Part shown: positions 7,954 through 15,180 of the stretch, piece by piece
Numbering within the stretch: position 1 is the stretch's first letter
Layout: each line of letters begins with the position of its first letter
Source of the DNA: MB1-2 sp046566065
Lineage (GTDB): Bacteria > Actinomycetota > CADDZG01 > WHSQ01
Length of the DNA: 64,000 nt
Assembly: GCA_046566065.1 (NCBI GenBank)
Contig: JBKHXK010000008.1
Coordinates: 15,078 to 79,077 of the forward strand
Direction: 5' to 3'
Notes under the pieces: model-generated
The model's input: the letters and a program-made list of their open reading frames with translations, nothing else
What the model was told of the DNA's origin: nothing
Databases searched by the model: none
Translations under genes and position numbers: made by a program

Positions 7954-8319
7954 CTGAAGGTCTGTGTCGTGCTGTGCCTGGCGGGCTTGTTCTTCGCCGC
8001 CCCCACGGTCTTCGCCCAGAACCGGGTGATCAAGGGCCGCGCTCTCTATTACTCGAACCAGTACGCGGGCGAGGCGATGGCGTGCGGGCCGAACTATCAA
8101 CCCTGGAAGATGGTCGCGGCACACCGGACGCTGCCCTGTGGCACCGAGCTCCGGGTGCGCAACCGCGCGAACGGGAACGTGGTCACGGTCACCGTTCAGG
8201 ACCGTGGGCCCTATACGGATGGTTTCGTCCTCGACGTCTCGCGGCGAGCTGCTCGCAAGCTCGGCTTCATCGCAGCAGGCTCCGCTCGGGTCCGTGCCGT
8301 CGTCAAGCACGAGGACTGA
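7954..8319 (+). CDS. RlpA-like double-psi beta-barrel secreted protein
   Basis: About 121 aa: a signal peptide (KVCVVLCLAGLFFAAPTVFAQ) followed by a double-psi beta-barrel (ALYYSNQYAGEAMACG, LPCGTELRVRNRANGN, VQDRGPYTDGFVLDVSRRAARKLG). The DRGPY...LDVS motif with its Asp is typical of RlpA/expansin-like barrels that bind or cleave peptidoglycan. The gene sits in a cell-wall/division locus. There is no ATG, GTG or TTG start that would include the charged signal-peptide N-terminus: GGAGG at 7937-7941 leads to GTC (7948) or CTG (7954). CTG is taken here; GTG 7969 would remove the lysines. Confidence 0.65.
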   Translation: MKVCVVLCLAGLFFAAPTVFAQNRVIKGRALYYSNQYAGEAMACGPNYQPWKMVAAHRTLPCGTELRVRNRANGNVVTVTVQDRGPYTDGFVLDVSRRAARKLGFIAAGSARVRAVVKHED

Positions 8320-8326
8320 GAAACAC

Positions 8327-8363
8327 AAAGACCTGCGGGCCGCGGGGGCCGCGCAGGTCTTTT
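8327..8363 (+). terminator. Rho-independent terminator
   Basis: AAAGACCTGC pairs with GCAGGTCTTT around a GC-rich loop, ending in TTTT. It lies between the convergent RlpA-like and SCP2 genes and can serve both. Confidence 0.75.
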
Positions 8364-8382
8364 GCGTTGGATCGGAGAAGGT

Positions 8383-8772
8383 CTAGTACTCGACCTCGAT
8401 GCCCTCGGCGGCCTTCGGCATCGCGTTGAAGACGCCCTGGAGCTGCATCAGCTTCATCATGTTTCCCGTGACCTTCAGCTTGCCCTGCATGAAAGCGTTC
8501 TGGGCGTTGAGTTCCTCTTTGACGATCGCCACCGCGGTCTCGTAGTTCTGCGTGATCGTCGCCTCCGCGTCGGAGACCTCGCCGATACCGACCGTTGCTT
8601 GTCCTCCGTCTAGCGTGAAGTAGTACTTCGCCTCTCCGCCATCCGGCGTGTCGGTCACGACCTGCTGCAGTTTCACCTGCTGCCCCGAGGCAGCCTTCTT
8701 GAAGTCTTCCGAAGAGTTGAGGGCTTCGGTCATCGTCGTTGCCCATTCTTCGCTCAGGAACTTGACTGCCAC
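8383..8772 (-). CDS. SCP2 sterol-binding domain protein
   Basis: 129 aa, matching a single SCP2 domain: MAVKFLSEEWATTMTEALN at the start, YYFTLDGGQATVGIG in the middle, then FMQGKLKVTGNMMKLMQLQGVF near the end, which is the most typical SCP2 segment. It is a soluble lipid or acyl-CoA binding protein, probably assisting fatty-acid or sterol metabolism. ATG is preceded by GGAGG. It is divergent from the NUDIX-MBL gene. Confidence 0.85.
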   Translation of the reverse strand: MAVKFLSEEWATTMTEALNSSEDFKKAASGQQVKLQQVVTDTPDGGEAKYYFTLDGGQATVGIGEVSDAEATITQNYETAVAIVKEELNAQNAFMQGKLKVTGNMMKLMQLQGVFNAMPKAAEGIEVEY

Positions 8773-8828
8773 TGATGCCTCCTTGAGGAGATCGACGCGT
8801 ACAGGCCGCAGAACATACCGTTTAGTCG

Positions 8829-10328
8829 ATGGAAACCTCTTCCGGCAGCCTCGAGCCCCAGCCCCGCCCCGCGGCGACCCTGGTGATCCTGCGTCCGGGC
8901 GCCGGAGGTCCCGAGCTGCTTCTCACGACCCGGCCCGAGCACATGCGCTTCATGGGAGGGGCCGCGGTCTTCCCGGGTGGAGCGGTCGCCGGTGCCGATC
9001 ACGATGCCGGCTGGGAGGCGCACTCGGTCCGATCGGGGGAGGAGGCGGCCCGCCTGCTCGACATCTCCGATGCCCGCTCTGCCCTCGCCAGCTTCGTCTG
9101 CGCGCTCAGGGAGTCCTTCGAGGAGGTGGGGTTCCTCCTTGCGGAGGGAGACATCGACGGTCTGACCAGGGACGATGCCGACGACGCGGATAGGTTCCTT
9201 ACGGCCGCCAAGACCCGAGGGCTACGGCTCCGCACGGATCTCTTGAGCCCGGCGGGTCGCTGGGTGACCCCCCTCGGCGCACCCGTTCGCTTCGACACCA
9301 GGTTCTTCGTCGTCGAGGCACCGGAGGGGTGGGAGCCCGTTCCGGATCCCCGGGAGGTGGACCGATGCTGGTGGACCGGCCCGGCGGAAGCTCTCGCGGA
9401 GTTGGGGACGGGCGGCCTGATGATGGCTCCGCCCACGATCGAGATGCTGCAGCGATTGGATGCACACGGTTCTCTCGAAGAGATCACGCGTTCGCTGTCC
9501 GCGGCCCCCGTCGGTCACGACGGCGATCTCATCTCGGTGCGCTTATCTCCTCTCGTGCATGTCGTCTTGGCGCCGAACCCGGGAGTCATGACGGGCCCTG
9601 GAACCAACACCTATGTCGTGGGCGTGGGCCGAACCTGCGTGATCGATCCCGCCGTGGACGACCCCGCCTACCTGGATGCCGTAGCGGCCGTTTCCGGGGA
9701 CCCCGACTCGATCCTCGTCACGCATCGTCATCCGGATCACATCGGGGGCGTGGCCGCTCTGGCTCGACGTCTCGGTTGTCCCGTCCGCGCGTTCTCAGCC
9801 GATCCGATCGATGGGGTCGAGGTAGAGCCGCTGTTCGACGGCGACCGCCTGGAGGTCGGTGGGATCACGCTCGAGGTGCTCCACACGCCGGGGCACGCGC
9901 CCGACCACCTCTGCTTCTACCTGCGGGAAGGCGCGAGTCTGTTCGCGGGCGACAACATCCTCGGCGAGGGAACGGCCGTCATCGCACCGCCGGAGGGCAA
10001 CATGAGCGACTATCTGGCCTCTCTTCGGCGCCTACGTGAGCTACACATCGACCGGATCTATCCGGGACACTTCCGCCCCCTACATGGGGGAGCGGCCGTG
10101 ATCGATGGATATCTACAGCATCGGGCCGAGCGCAGAGCCGCGGTGTTGGCCGCGATCGAAGAAGGGGCCACCTCCGAGCAACAGATCGTCGCGTCCGTTT
10201 ACGCCGACACTCCCGCCCATCTTCACCCGATCGCCTTGCTGCAAGTTCGCTCGATGCTCGAGCTCCTGCAGGACGAAGGCCGTGTTTCGCTGTCCGAAGA
10301 CCGTTGGTCGGTAAGCGACGTTGAATAA
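8829..10328 (+). CDS. NUDIX - metallo-beta-lactamase fusion hydrolase
   Basis: 499 aa with two catalytic domains. Residues about 10-230 are a NUDT19-like NUDIX domain: FPGG, a long insertion, then RESFEEVGF, which fits the RExxEExGx half of the Nudix box. Residues about 235-430 are an MBL-fold hydrolase of the LACTB2/glyoxalase II type: THRHPDHIGG (HxHxDH), LHTPGHAPDHL, FAGDNIL, IYPGH. A winged-helix tail follows (about 440-495), as in LACTB2. Substrates could be a CoA-type diphosphate and a thioester or nucleic acid. No SD is visible; TACCGT at 8816-8821 lies seven nucleotides before ATG, which suggests a leaderless transcript. Confidence 0.82.
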   Translation: METSSGSLEPQPRPAATLVILRPGAGGPELLLTTRPEHMRFMGGAAVFPGGAVAGADHDAGWEAHSVRSGEEAARLLDISDARSALASFVCALRESFEEVGFLLAEGDIDGLTRDDADDADRFLTAAKTRGLRLRTDLLSPAGRWVTPLGAPVRFDTRFFVVEAPEGWEPVPDPREVDRCWWTGPAEALAELGTGGLMMAPPTIEMLQRLDAHGSLEEITRSLSAAPVGHDGDLISVRLSPLVHVVLAPNPGVMTGPGTNTYVVGVGRTCVIDPAVDDPAYLDAVAAVSGDPDSILVTHRHPDHIGGVAALARRLGCPVRAFSADPIDGVEVEPLFDGDRLEVGGITLEVLHTPGHAPDHLCFYLREGASLFAGDNILGEGTAVIAPPEGNMSDYLASLRRLRELHIDRIYPGHFRPLHGGAAVIDGYLQHRAERRAAVLAAIEEGATSEQQIVASVYADTPAHLHPIALLQVRSMLELLQDEGRVSLSEDRWSVSDVE

Positions 10329-10359
10329 GGTGTAACCAACGGCCACCGAGGCGGGGAAG

Positions 10360-12465
10360 ATGCTCTCGAAGGATCGGCGCAACGTAACCAAGGGAAGTTG
10401 GCGTTGGGCCGTCCAGGTCGCCGAGATCACCGCCTGGGGCACCGCCGCCCTGGTACTGGGCATCCTTCACATCGCGGAACTTCCACCGGATGTCTATCGG
10501 CTGGGCCTGGCCGTAACCGGTCTTCTGGCCGTCTGGTTGCTCGTGTTCTTCCGTCTGCTCCTCAGGGCGCCGATCCGCCGCAGGTGGTTCGGGTGGGCAG
10601 GGGTGGGGATGAACATCGCCTTCGCCTGTGGTCTCTACGGATTGCTGCGCGGGGAGGTTGCAGGGATCCAACTGATCTTCATCCCGGTCATCGTGGCCAC
10701 CGGGCTGCTCGGGAGCCTGCTGGAAGCGATGGGATCGTCGTTGTTGGCAGTGGCCGGCTACCTCGCCGTCTCCGTTCTCACCGGGGGTCTTCCGAGCCTC
10801 GTGCCCGGCGCCCTGACGAGTGGTGTCTTCGTGCTGTGCGGGTCGGTCGCCGGTTTGTTGGCGCGCGAGCTGCGGACCCACTTCCGGGGCGAACAGAAGG
10901 AGCATCAGTTGGCGACCGCGGTGCGGCTGCGTCTCCTTGCGGTGCTCGATGCGATCGACGAAGCCATCGTCTTCAGGGATCGCCACGGGGTCGCGCGGGT
11001 CGTAAATCAGCGGGCGGGAGAGTTGTTCGACCTAGAGCCTGACGCTTTCCTCGGCTCCCCGGTCGTCGAGTTGCTGCGCACGGTCGCGCGTCAGACCGAG
11101 GAGCCGGAGGAGTTCATGGAGACGTTCCAACAGCTCTTGGACGACCCCGAGCTCGAGCTCCGTGCGAACGTCGAACAGATCCTCCCTACACGTCGGAAGC
11201 TGCGGTTGTACTCGGCCCCCGCTTTCGACGACGACGGATCGCTGGTCGGGCGCATAGACGTATTCACGGATGTCACCGACAGCGAAGCGAAGGCCGAGGA
11301 GGTCGAGCGTCTCTACGAACGCGCTCGCACCACGGCCGAGAGCTACCAGCGGGCGCTGCTGCCCGATGCCGTTCCCTCGCTGCCTCGGGTGAGCCTCGTT
11401 GCGCATTACGTCGCGGCCGCAGGCCGGAGGGCGGTGTGCGGAGACTTCTACGATTTCGTTCCGCTACCAGATGGACGCTTGGCGATAGTGCTGGGAGATG
11501 TCTGCGGCATCGGACCTCGGGCGGCTAACGATGCCGCCCTCACCCGCTACACGCTTCGTTCTCTTGCCGCGCAGGACTCCGACGCGGCCTCGTTGCTCGC
11601 CACCATCAACGGCCTCGTCTACGTTCAGTCGTCGAGCGAGCGTTTCGTGCGGCTCTTGCTTGGCGTGATCGATCCCGAACGGGCAGTGCTCGAGTACGCG
11701 AACGCCGGTCACGTAGCGCCCGTTCTGTATCGCGCGGAGACCGGTCAGGTGGAGTGGTTGGCGGAGGGTGGTCTTCCTATCGGCCTGGAGCCGGACACGG
11801 ATTACAAGTCCGCTCGGATCGAGCTCGACCCGGGAGACATGATCGTCTTCTACACCGACGGGCTCACCGAAGCTCCGCGTCATGGCCGCCCCTTCGGTCA
11901 GGGTCGCTTCACCGACATGGTTGCTCAGTACGGGGTCGGTTCGCCGGGAGAGCTCGTGCAAGCGTTGCGGCGCGGAGTCGACTCCTGGGTGTCAGACGAG
12001 CTGCGCGACGACCTCGCGATGGTCGTGTGCCAGATCATCCCGGACGCCACCCTCGAGGAACCCACCCGGGAGTTGGTGCTGCCCAACGAGCCCATGCGGG
12101 TTCCGGAGATCCGGCGCTTCGTCGGAGCGTTCCTGGCCGACCTTCGTGCGCCGGTGGAGATCTCGTCCGAGATCCTTCTGGCGGTGGGCGAAGTAGCGGC
12201 GAATGCCTACAGGCACGGCAGGCGAGGGGAAGGCCGCAGCGAGGTGCGCGTGCGCTGTTCCTTCGATCACTCCACCGTGACGGTCGCCGTGGCCGACGAC
12301 GGCCCGGGCTTCGACCCCGCCCTCATGGAGTCGGCCGATCTGCCGGATCGCTTCGCGTCGGGGGGCCGGGGCCTCTACCTGATCAGGGAGCTGATGGACT
12401 CCGTCGAAGTGGACACCTCGCCCGAGGGCACGACGATCACCCTGCGCCGAGAGATCGGGCGTTAG
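10360..12465 (+). CDS. Membrane SpoIIE-type phosphatase fused to RsbW-like ATPase
   Basis: 701 aa. The N-terminal 180 residues hold about six transmembrane helices. A PAS-like sensor follows (about 190-310, RLLAVLDAIDEAIVFRDRHG), then a PP2C/SpoIIE phosphatase (about 320-550; FYDFVPLPDGRLAIVLGDVCG, GDMIVFYTDGLTEA, LRDDLAMVV), then a GHKL ATPase (about 565-700; EILLAVGEVAANAYRHG with the N box, ADDGPGFDP, GGRGLYLIRELMD). In partner-switching pathways a SpoIIE-type phosphatase reactivates an anti-sigma antagonist and an RsbW-type kinase inactivates it; here both lie in one chain. No antagonist or sigma gene is adjacent. GGGGAAG precedes ATG. Confidence 0.85.
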   Translation: MLSKDRRNVTKGSWRWAVQVAEITAWGTAALVLGILHIAELPPDVYRLGLAVTGLLAVWLLVFFRLLLRAPIRRRWFGWAGVGMNIAFACGLYGLLRGEVAGIQLIFIPVIVATGLLGSLLEAMGSSLLAVAGYLAVSVLTGGLPSLVPGALTSGVFVLCGSVAGLLARELRTHFRGEQKEHQLATAVRLRLLAVLDAIDEAIVFRDRHGVARVVNQRAGELFDLEPDAFLGSPVVELLRTVARQTEEPEEFMETFQQLLDDPELELRANVEQILPTRRKLRLYSAPAFDDDGSLVGRIDVFTDVTDSEAKAEEVERLYERARTTAESYQRALLPDAVPSLPRVSLVAHYVAAAGRRAVCGDFYDFVPLPDGRLAIVLGDVCGIGPRAANDAALTRYTLRSLAAQDSDAASLLATINGLVYVQSSSERFVRLLLGVIDPERAVLEYANAGHVAPVLYRAETGQVEWLAEGGLPIGLEPDTDYKSARIELDPGDMIVFYTDGLTEAPRHGRPFGQGRFTDMVAQYGVGSPGELVQALRRGVDSWVSDELRDDLAMVVCQIIPDATLEEPTRELVLPNEPMRVPEIRRFVGAFLADLRAPVEISSEILLAVGEVAANAYRHGRRGEGRSEVRVRCSFDHSTVTVAVADDGPGFDPALMESADLPDRFASGGRGLYLIRELMDSVEVDTSPEGTTITLRREIGR

Positions 12466-12491
12466 AGCAGCTCTCGCCGTTGGATGCGATA

Positions 12492-12509
12492 CTTGACCTG
12501 TCGGTCAAG
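12492..12509. promoter_or_regulatory. Inverted repeat upstream of the thiolase gene (possible TetR-type operator)
   Basis: CTTGACC-TGTC-GGTCAAG, 7-bp arms, overlaps a TTGACC that could be the -35 of the thiolase promoter. TTGACC/GGTCAA dyads are common for TetR-family fatty-acid regulators, but no regulator gene is nearby. Confidence 0.4.
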
Positions 12510-12555
12510 AAAAGTCCCCGGCGCCCCGAGCGCCCGACCTCCAAGGAGTGACCCG

Positions 12556-13728
12556 ATGACTCGTGAGGCAGTGATCGTCGAAGCCGTCCGGAGCCCGCTC
12601 GGCAAGCGGAACGGAAGCTTGAAGGACTGGCACCCGGTGGACCTCTTGGCCGCGGTGCTGAACGAGACGATCGATCGCTCCGGCATCGACGCCTCTTCTG
12701 TAGACGACGTCATCTGCGGCTGTGTGTCTCAGGTCGGCGAGCAGTCGCTGAACGTCGGCCGCAACGCGTGGCTCTCGGCTGGGCTCCCCGAGGAGGTTCC
12801 CGCAACCACGATCGACCGGCAGTGTGGATCTTCGCAACAGGCTGCGCACTTCGCCGCCCAGGGCGTTCTGTCGGGCGCCTACGACGTGGCCATCGCGTGC
12901 GGCGTCGAACACATGACGCGCGTTCCCATGGGCTCCAGCGCGTCTGTTTCGGGCTTCCCGTTCAGCGATCAGCTGATGGCGCGTTACGAGGGCGGTCTCG
13001 TGCCGCAGGGGATCTCCGCCGAGATCATCGCCGAGCGCTGGGAGTTGAGCCGGGACGAGCTCGACGCGTTCAGCATGAGGTCTCACGAGCGCGCAGCAGC
13101 GGCAACCGAGCGAGGTGCTTTCCGCAACGAGATCTTTCCGATCAAGGTCGAGACGGAGGAAGGCACTCAGCTCTTCGACCGCGACGAAGGCATCCGTACT
13201 CCGAATCCCGAGAAGATGGCCGCGCTTCAACCCGCGTTCAAGGCGGACGGTGTCATCACCGCGGGGAACTCTTCGCAGATCACCGACGGGGCATCCGCTT
13301 TGTTGATCACGACACCGGAGAAGGCGGAAGCGCTGGGTCTTACCCCTCGAGCGCGTTTCGTTTCGTTCGCGCTGGCCGGCACCGATCCGGTAACGATGCT
13401 CACGGGTCCGATCCCCGCAACCCGAAAGGTCGTAGAGAAAGCCGGACTCTCGCTCACCGATATCGATTTCGTCGAGATCAACGAGGCGTTCGCCAGCGTG
13501 GTGCTTGCTTGGAAGAAGGAGCTCGGTCTCGATGATTCCTGGTTCGACGAGCGCGTGAACGTCAGCGGTGGCGCGATCGCCTTGGGTCACCCGCTCGGTG
13601 CCTCGGGTGCTCGTCTCATGACGACCCTGTTGAACACGCTCGAGCAGAACGATGCTCGCTACGGACTGCAGACCATGTGCGAGGGCGGCGGGCTGGCGAA
13701 CGCGACCATCATCGAGCGACTGACCTAG
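12556..13728 (+). CDS. Thiolase (acetyl-CoA acetyltransferase family)
   Basis: 390 aa, normal for thiolases. It cleaves or forms 3-ketoacyl-CoA in fatty-acid or sterol side-chain metabolism. The nucleophile Cys is in DRQCGSSQQA (about residue 92), the His in NEAFAS and GHPLGASGARL, and the second catalytic Cys in MCEGGGLANA. The GSSQQA form and the ending resemble steroid-type thiolases such as FadA5, but I cannot assign a substrate. ATG 12556 follows AAGGAG; the upstream extension of the frame is ignored. No fadB or fadE partner is adjacent. Confidence 0.9.
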   Translation: MTREAVIVEAVRSPLGKRNGSLKDWHPVDLLAAVLNETIDRSGIDASSVDDVICGCVSQVGEQSLNVGRNAWLSAGLPEEVPATTIDRQCGSSQQAAHFAAQGVLSGAYDVAIACGVEHMTRVPMGSSASVSGFPFSDQLMARYEGGLVPQGISAEIIAERWELSRDELDAFSMRSHERAAAATERGAFRNEIFPIKVETEEGTQLFDRDEGIRTPNPEKMAALQPAFKADGVITAGNSSQITDGASALLITTPEKAEALGLTPRARFVSFALAGTDPVTMLTGPIPATRKVVEKAGLSLTDIDFVEINEAFASVVLAWKKELGLDDSWFDERVNVSGGAIALGHPLGASGARLMTTLLNTLEQNDARYGLQTMCEGGGLANATIIERLT

Positions 13729-13752
13729 GGGCCTGTCGGGTCCGCGAGAGGG

Positions 13753-14076
13753 TCAGATGGGGCGCAGCGGAGGGTTGCTGGGCGCCACGTTGACGAGCTC
13801 CATCTTCTCTCTGCAGTGGGTGGGAGCCCTGTCCGTGGTCGCGGTCTCGACCTTCAGCTCGAGCCCACACATACGACAGACGTACATGAGCCCTTGTTCG
13901 CTGACGTCTTCTTCCTCCACGTCCGGCGGGACGTTCGCGGCGGCGCTGAAGTAGCTGAAGCCCAGATAGAGGATCACCCCGGCCCCCAGCAGAGCGAGCG
14001 CGGCTCGACCGAACCCGTAGAAGTAGCCGAGGACCAGCAACAAGAGGCCCGCTGCCGTGACCAACGTGGCTTTCAT
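13753..14076 (-). CDS. Small membrane protein with zinc-ribbon-like tail
   Basis: About 107 aa from ATG 14076 (MKATLVTAAGLLLL); a GTG at 14130 would add 18 residues. Two transmembrane helices (LVTAAGLLLLVLGYFYGF, ALALLGAGVILYLGFSYF) are followed by an acidic linker and a cytosolic domain with CRMCG and a later HC, a possible Cys/His metal site. It lies between thiolase and crgA, where mycobacteria also have small membrane genes. Function unknown. Confidence 0.6.
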   Translation of the reverse strand: MKATLVTAAGLLLLVLGYFYGFGRAALALLGAGVILYLGFSYFSAAANVPPDVEEEDVSEQGLMYVCRMCGLELKVETATTDRAPTHCREKMELVNVAPSNPPLRPI

Positions 14077-14093
14077 CGCCAGCACCCGGGCAG

Positions 14094-14125
14094 ATATCCA
14101 CAGCTCTCTCCACAGCCGTGGATAA
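14094..14125. other. Two near-consensus DnaA boxes in inverted orientation
   Basis: ATATCCACA (14094-14102) and, on the other strand, TTATCCACG (14125-14117) each differ by one base from TTATCCACA. They lie 14 nt apart in the crgA upstream area. The region is origin-proximal by synteny, but two boxes do not make an origin and chance is possible. Confidence 0.25.
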
Positions 14126-14158
14126 ACCACATCCTTGTCATTTAAGCCGGGGAGCGGG

Positions 14159-14389
14159 TCAGTGCCACTGGGTGGCCACCACGAAGGAGGCCGAGATGAG
14201 GCCCAGGCCCAGCCACAGCTGGTAGCCCTGGGTCCCCCCCGGCAGGACGCCGAGGTAGTGGGTGATGATGATCAGCACGCCGGCCGCGATCAGGGTGAAG
14301 AAGAGGGCCCCCACCCAGGGCGGCGACTGCTTCGGCTTCGGCTTGGGAGGGGGCTGTCTCCGTATCCGTTTCGAACGACTTTTCGGCAT
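14159..14389 (-). CDS. crgA: Cell division protein CrgA
   Basis: 76 aa. A basic, Pro/Lys-rich N-terminus (MPKSRSKRIRRQPPPKPKPK) is followed by PPWVGALFFTLIAAGVLIIITHYL, a short loop, and a second helix ending QWH. This matches the two-helix CrgA that recruits FtsZ, FtsQ and penicillin-binding proteins to the septum in actinobacteria. The conserved NP motif of some CrgA proteins is not obvious. It sits between the tRNA pair and trpG as in mycobacteria and is divergent from the sortase gene. Confidence 0.9.
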   Translation of the reverse strand: MPKSRSKRIRRQPPPKPKPKQSPPWVGALFFTLIAAGVLIIITHYLGVLPGGTQGYQLWLGLGLISASFVVATQWH

Positions 14390-14425
14390 GGCTGGTGATA
14401 GTAGCCGCGCGCCCCCATAATCCTG

Positions 14426-15067
14426 ATGGTGAAAGCACTTCGGATCTTCGGAAAATTCCTGATCTCGGTCGGGGTGGGCGTCCTGCTGTTCGTGGCCTGG
14501 ACCCTGTGGGGCACGGGCCTCTACACGAGCCAGCAGCAGACCGCTCTGGCGCAGGAGTTCGATCAGCTCCCCGCGGTCGAGCCCGACCCCGACGATCCGA
14601 AGCCCACCGGTCCCGCCTCACTGCCCGGTCCGGGCGATCCGGCCTTCCGTCTTCGCATCCCCTCGATCGACCTCCAGCAGATCGTGGTCGAAGGCGTCGG
14701 GACCGAGGATCTGAAGAAGGGCCCCGGCCACTACCCGTCATGCCGGGCCGGGTTCGAACGTCCGCTGTGCACGGAGTTCGAAGAGGTCTGGCCGGGGCAA
14801 GAGGGCCGTGTGATCGTCTCCGGTCACCGAACCACCTACGGCGCTCCCTTCTGGGATCTCGACAAGCTTCAGAAAGGCGACGAGATCATCACCGACACGA
14901 AATGGGGCACGTACACCTACGAAGTCACCGAGAAACGGATCGTGCAGCCGGATTCGCTGGCGATCGCGATCCAAAGCGACGCTGCGGAGATCGTGCTGAC
15001 CACCTGTAACCCCAAGTACTCAGCGGCTCAGAGACTGATCGTGTTCGGAAGGTTGATCAGGACGTGA
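14426..15067 (+). CDS. srtE: Class E sortase
   Basis: 213 aa. An N-terminal transmembrane anchor (FGKFLISVGVGVLLFVAWTL) is followed by the sortase barrel (about 75-213). The catalytic His is in VSGHRTTYGAPF, the Cys in LTTCNPKYSA and the Arg in AQRLIVFGRL, as in class E sortases that attach LAxTG proteins to actinobacterial peptidoglycan. CATAAT at 14416-14421 lies so close upstream that initiation at GTG 14429 on a leaderless transcript is possible. A small membrane ORF overlaps its stop. Confidence 0.9.
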   Translation: MVKALRIFGKFLISVGVGVLLFVAWTLWGTGLYTSQQQTALAQEFDQLPAVEPDPDDPKPTGPASLPGPGDPAFRLRIPSIDLQQIVVEGVGTEDLKKGPGHYPSCRAGFERPLCTEFEEVWPGQEGRVIVSGHRTTYGAPFWDLDKLQKGDEIITDTKWGTYTYEVTEKRIVQPDSLAIAIQSDAAEIVLTTCNPKYSAAQRLIVFGRLIRT

Positions 15068-15180
15068 AACGGTCCTGGAAGGCGCGACTGGGCGAGTTGT
15101 TGTTGTGGGCTCTCGTCGCGATCGCTACCGCGATGATCATGGTGATGTTGTCCGAGGAGCTCCTGCCCGCCAACTTCTAG
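15064..15180 (+). CDS. 38-aa single-span membrane protein coupled to the sortase gene
   Basis: GTG 15064 overlaps the sortase TGA (GTGA), typical of translational coupling. The peptide begins KRSWKARLGE, has one transmembrane helix (LLLWALVAIATAMIMVML) and ends SEELLPANF. A comparable tiny membrane gene is sometimes found next to sortase genes in actinobacteria. It is too short for most gene callers. The stop shares a CTAG with the convergent peptidase. Confidence 0.65.
   Translation: MKRSWKARLGELLLWALVAIATAMIMVMLSEELLPANF

Noticed and set aside
7855..7960. c-di-AMP (ydaO) riboswitch before the RlpA-like gene
   Set aside because: The conserved ydaO core sequences are absent; only the palindrome is present.
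12505..13590. 361-codon frame antisense to the thiolase gene
   Set aside because: No homology visible and the sense strand encodes a complete thiolase.
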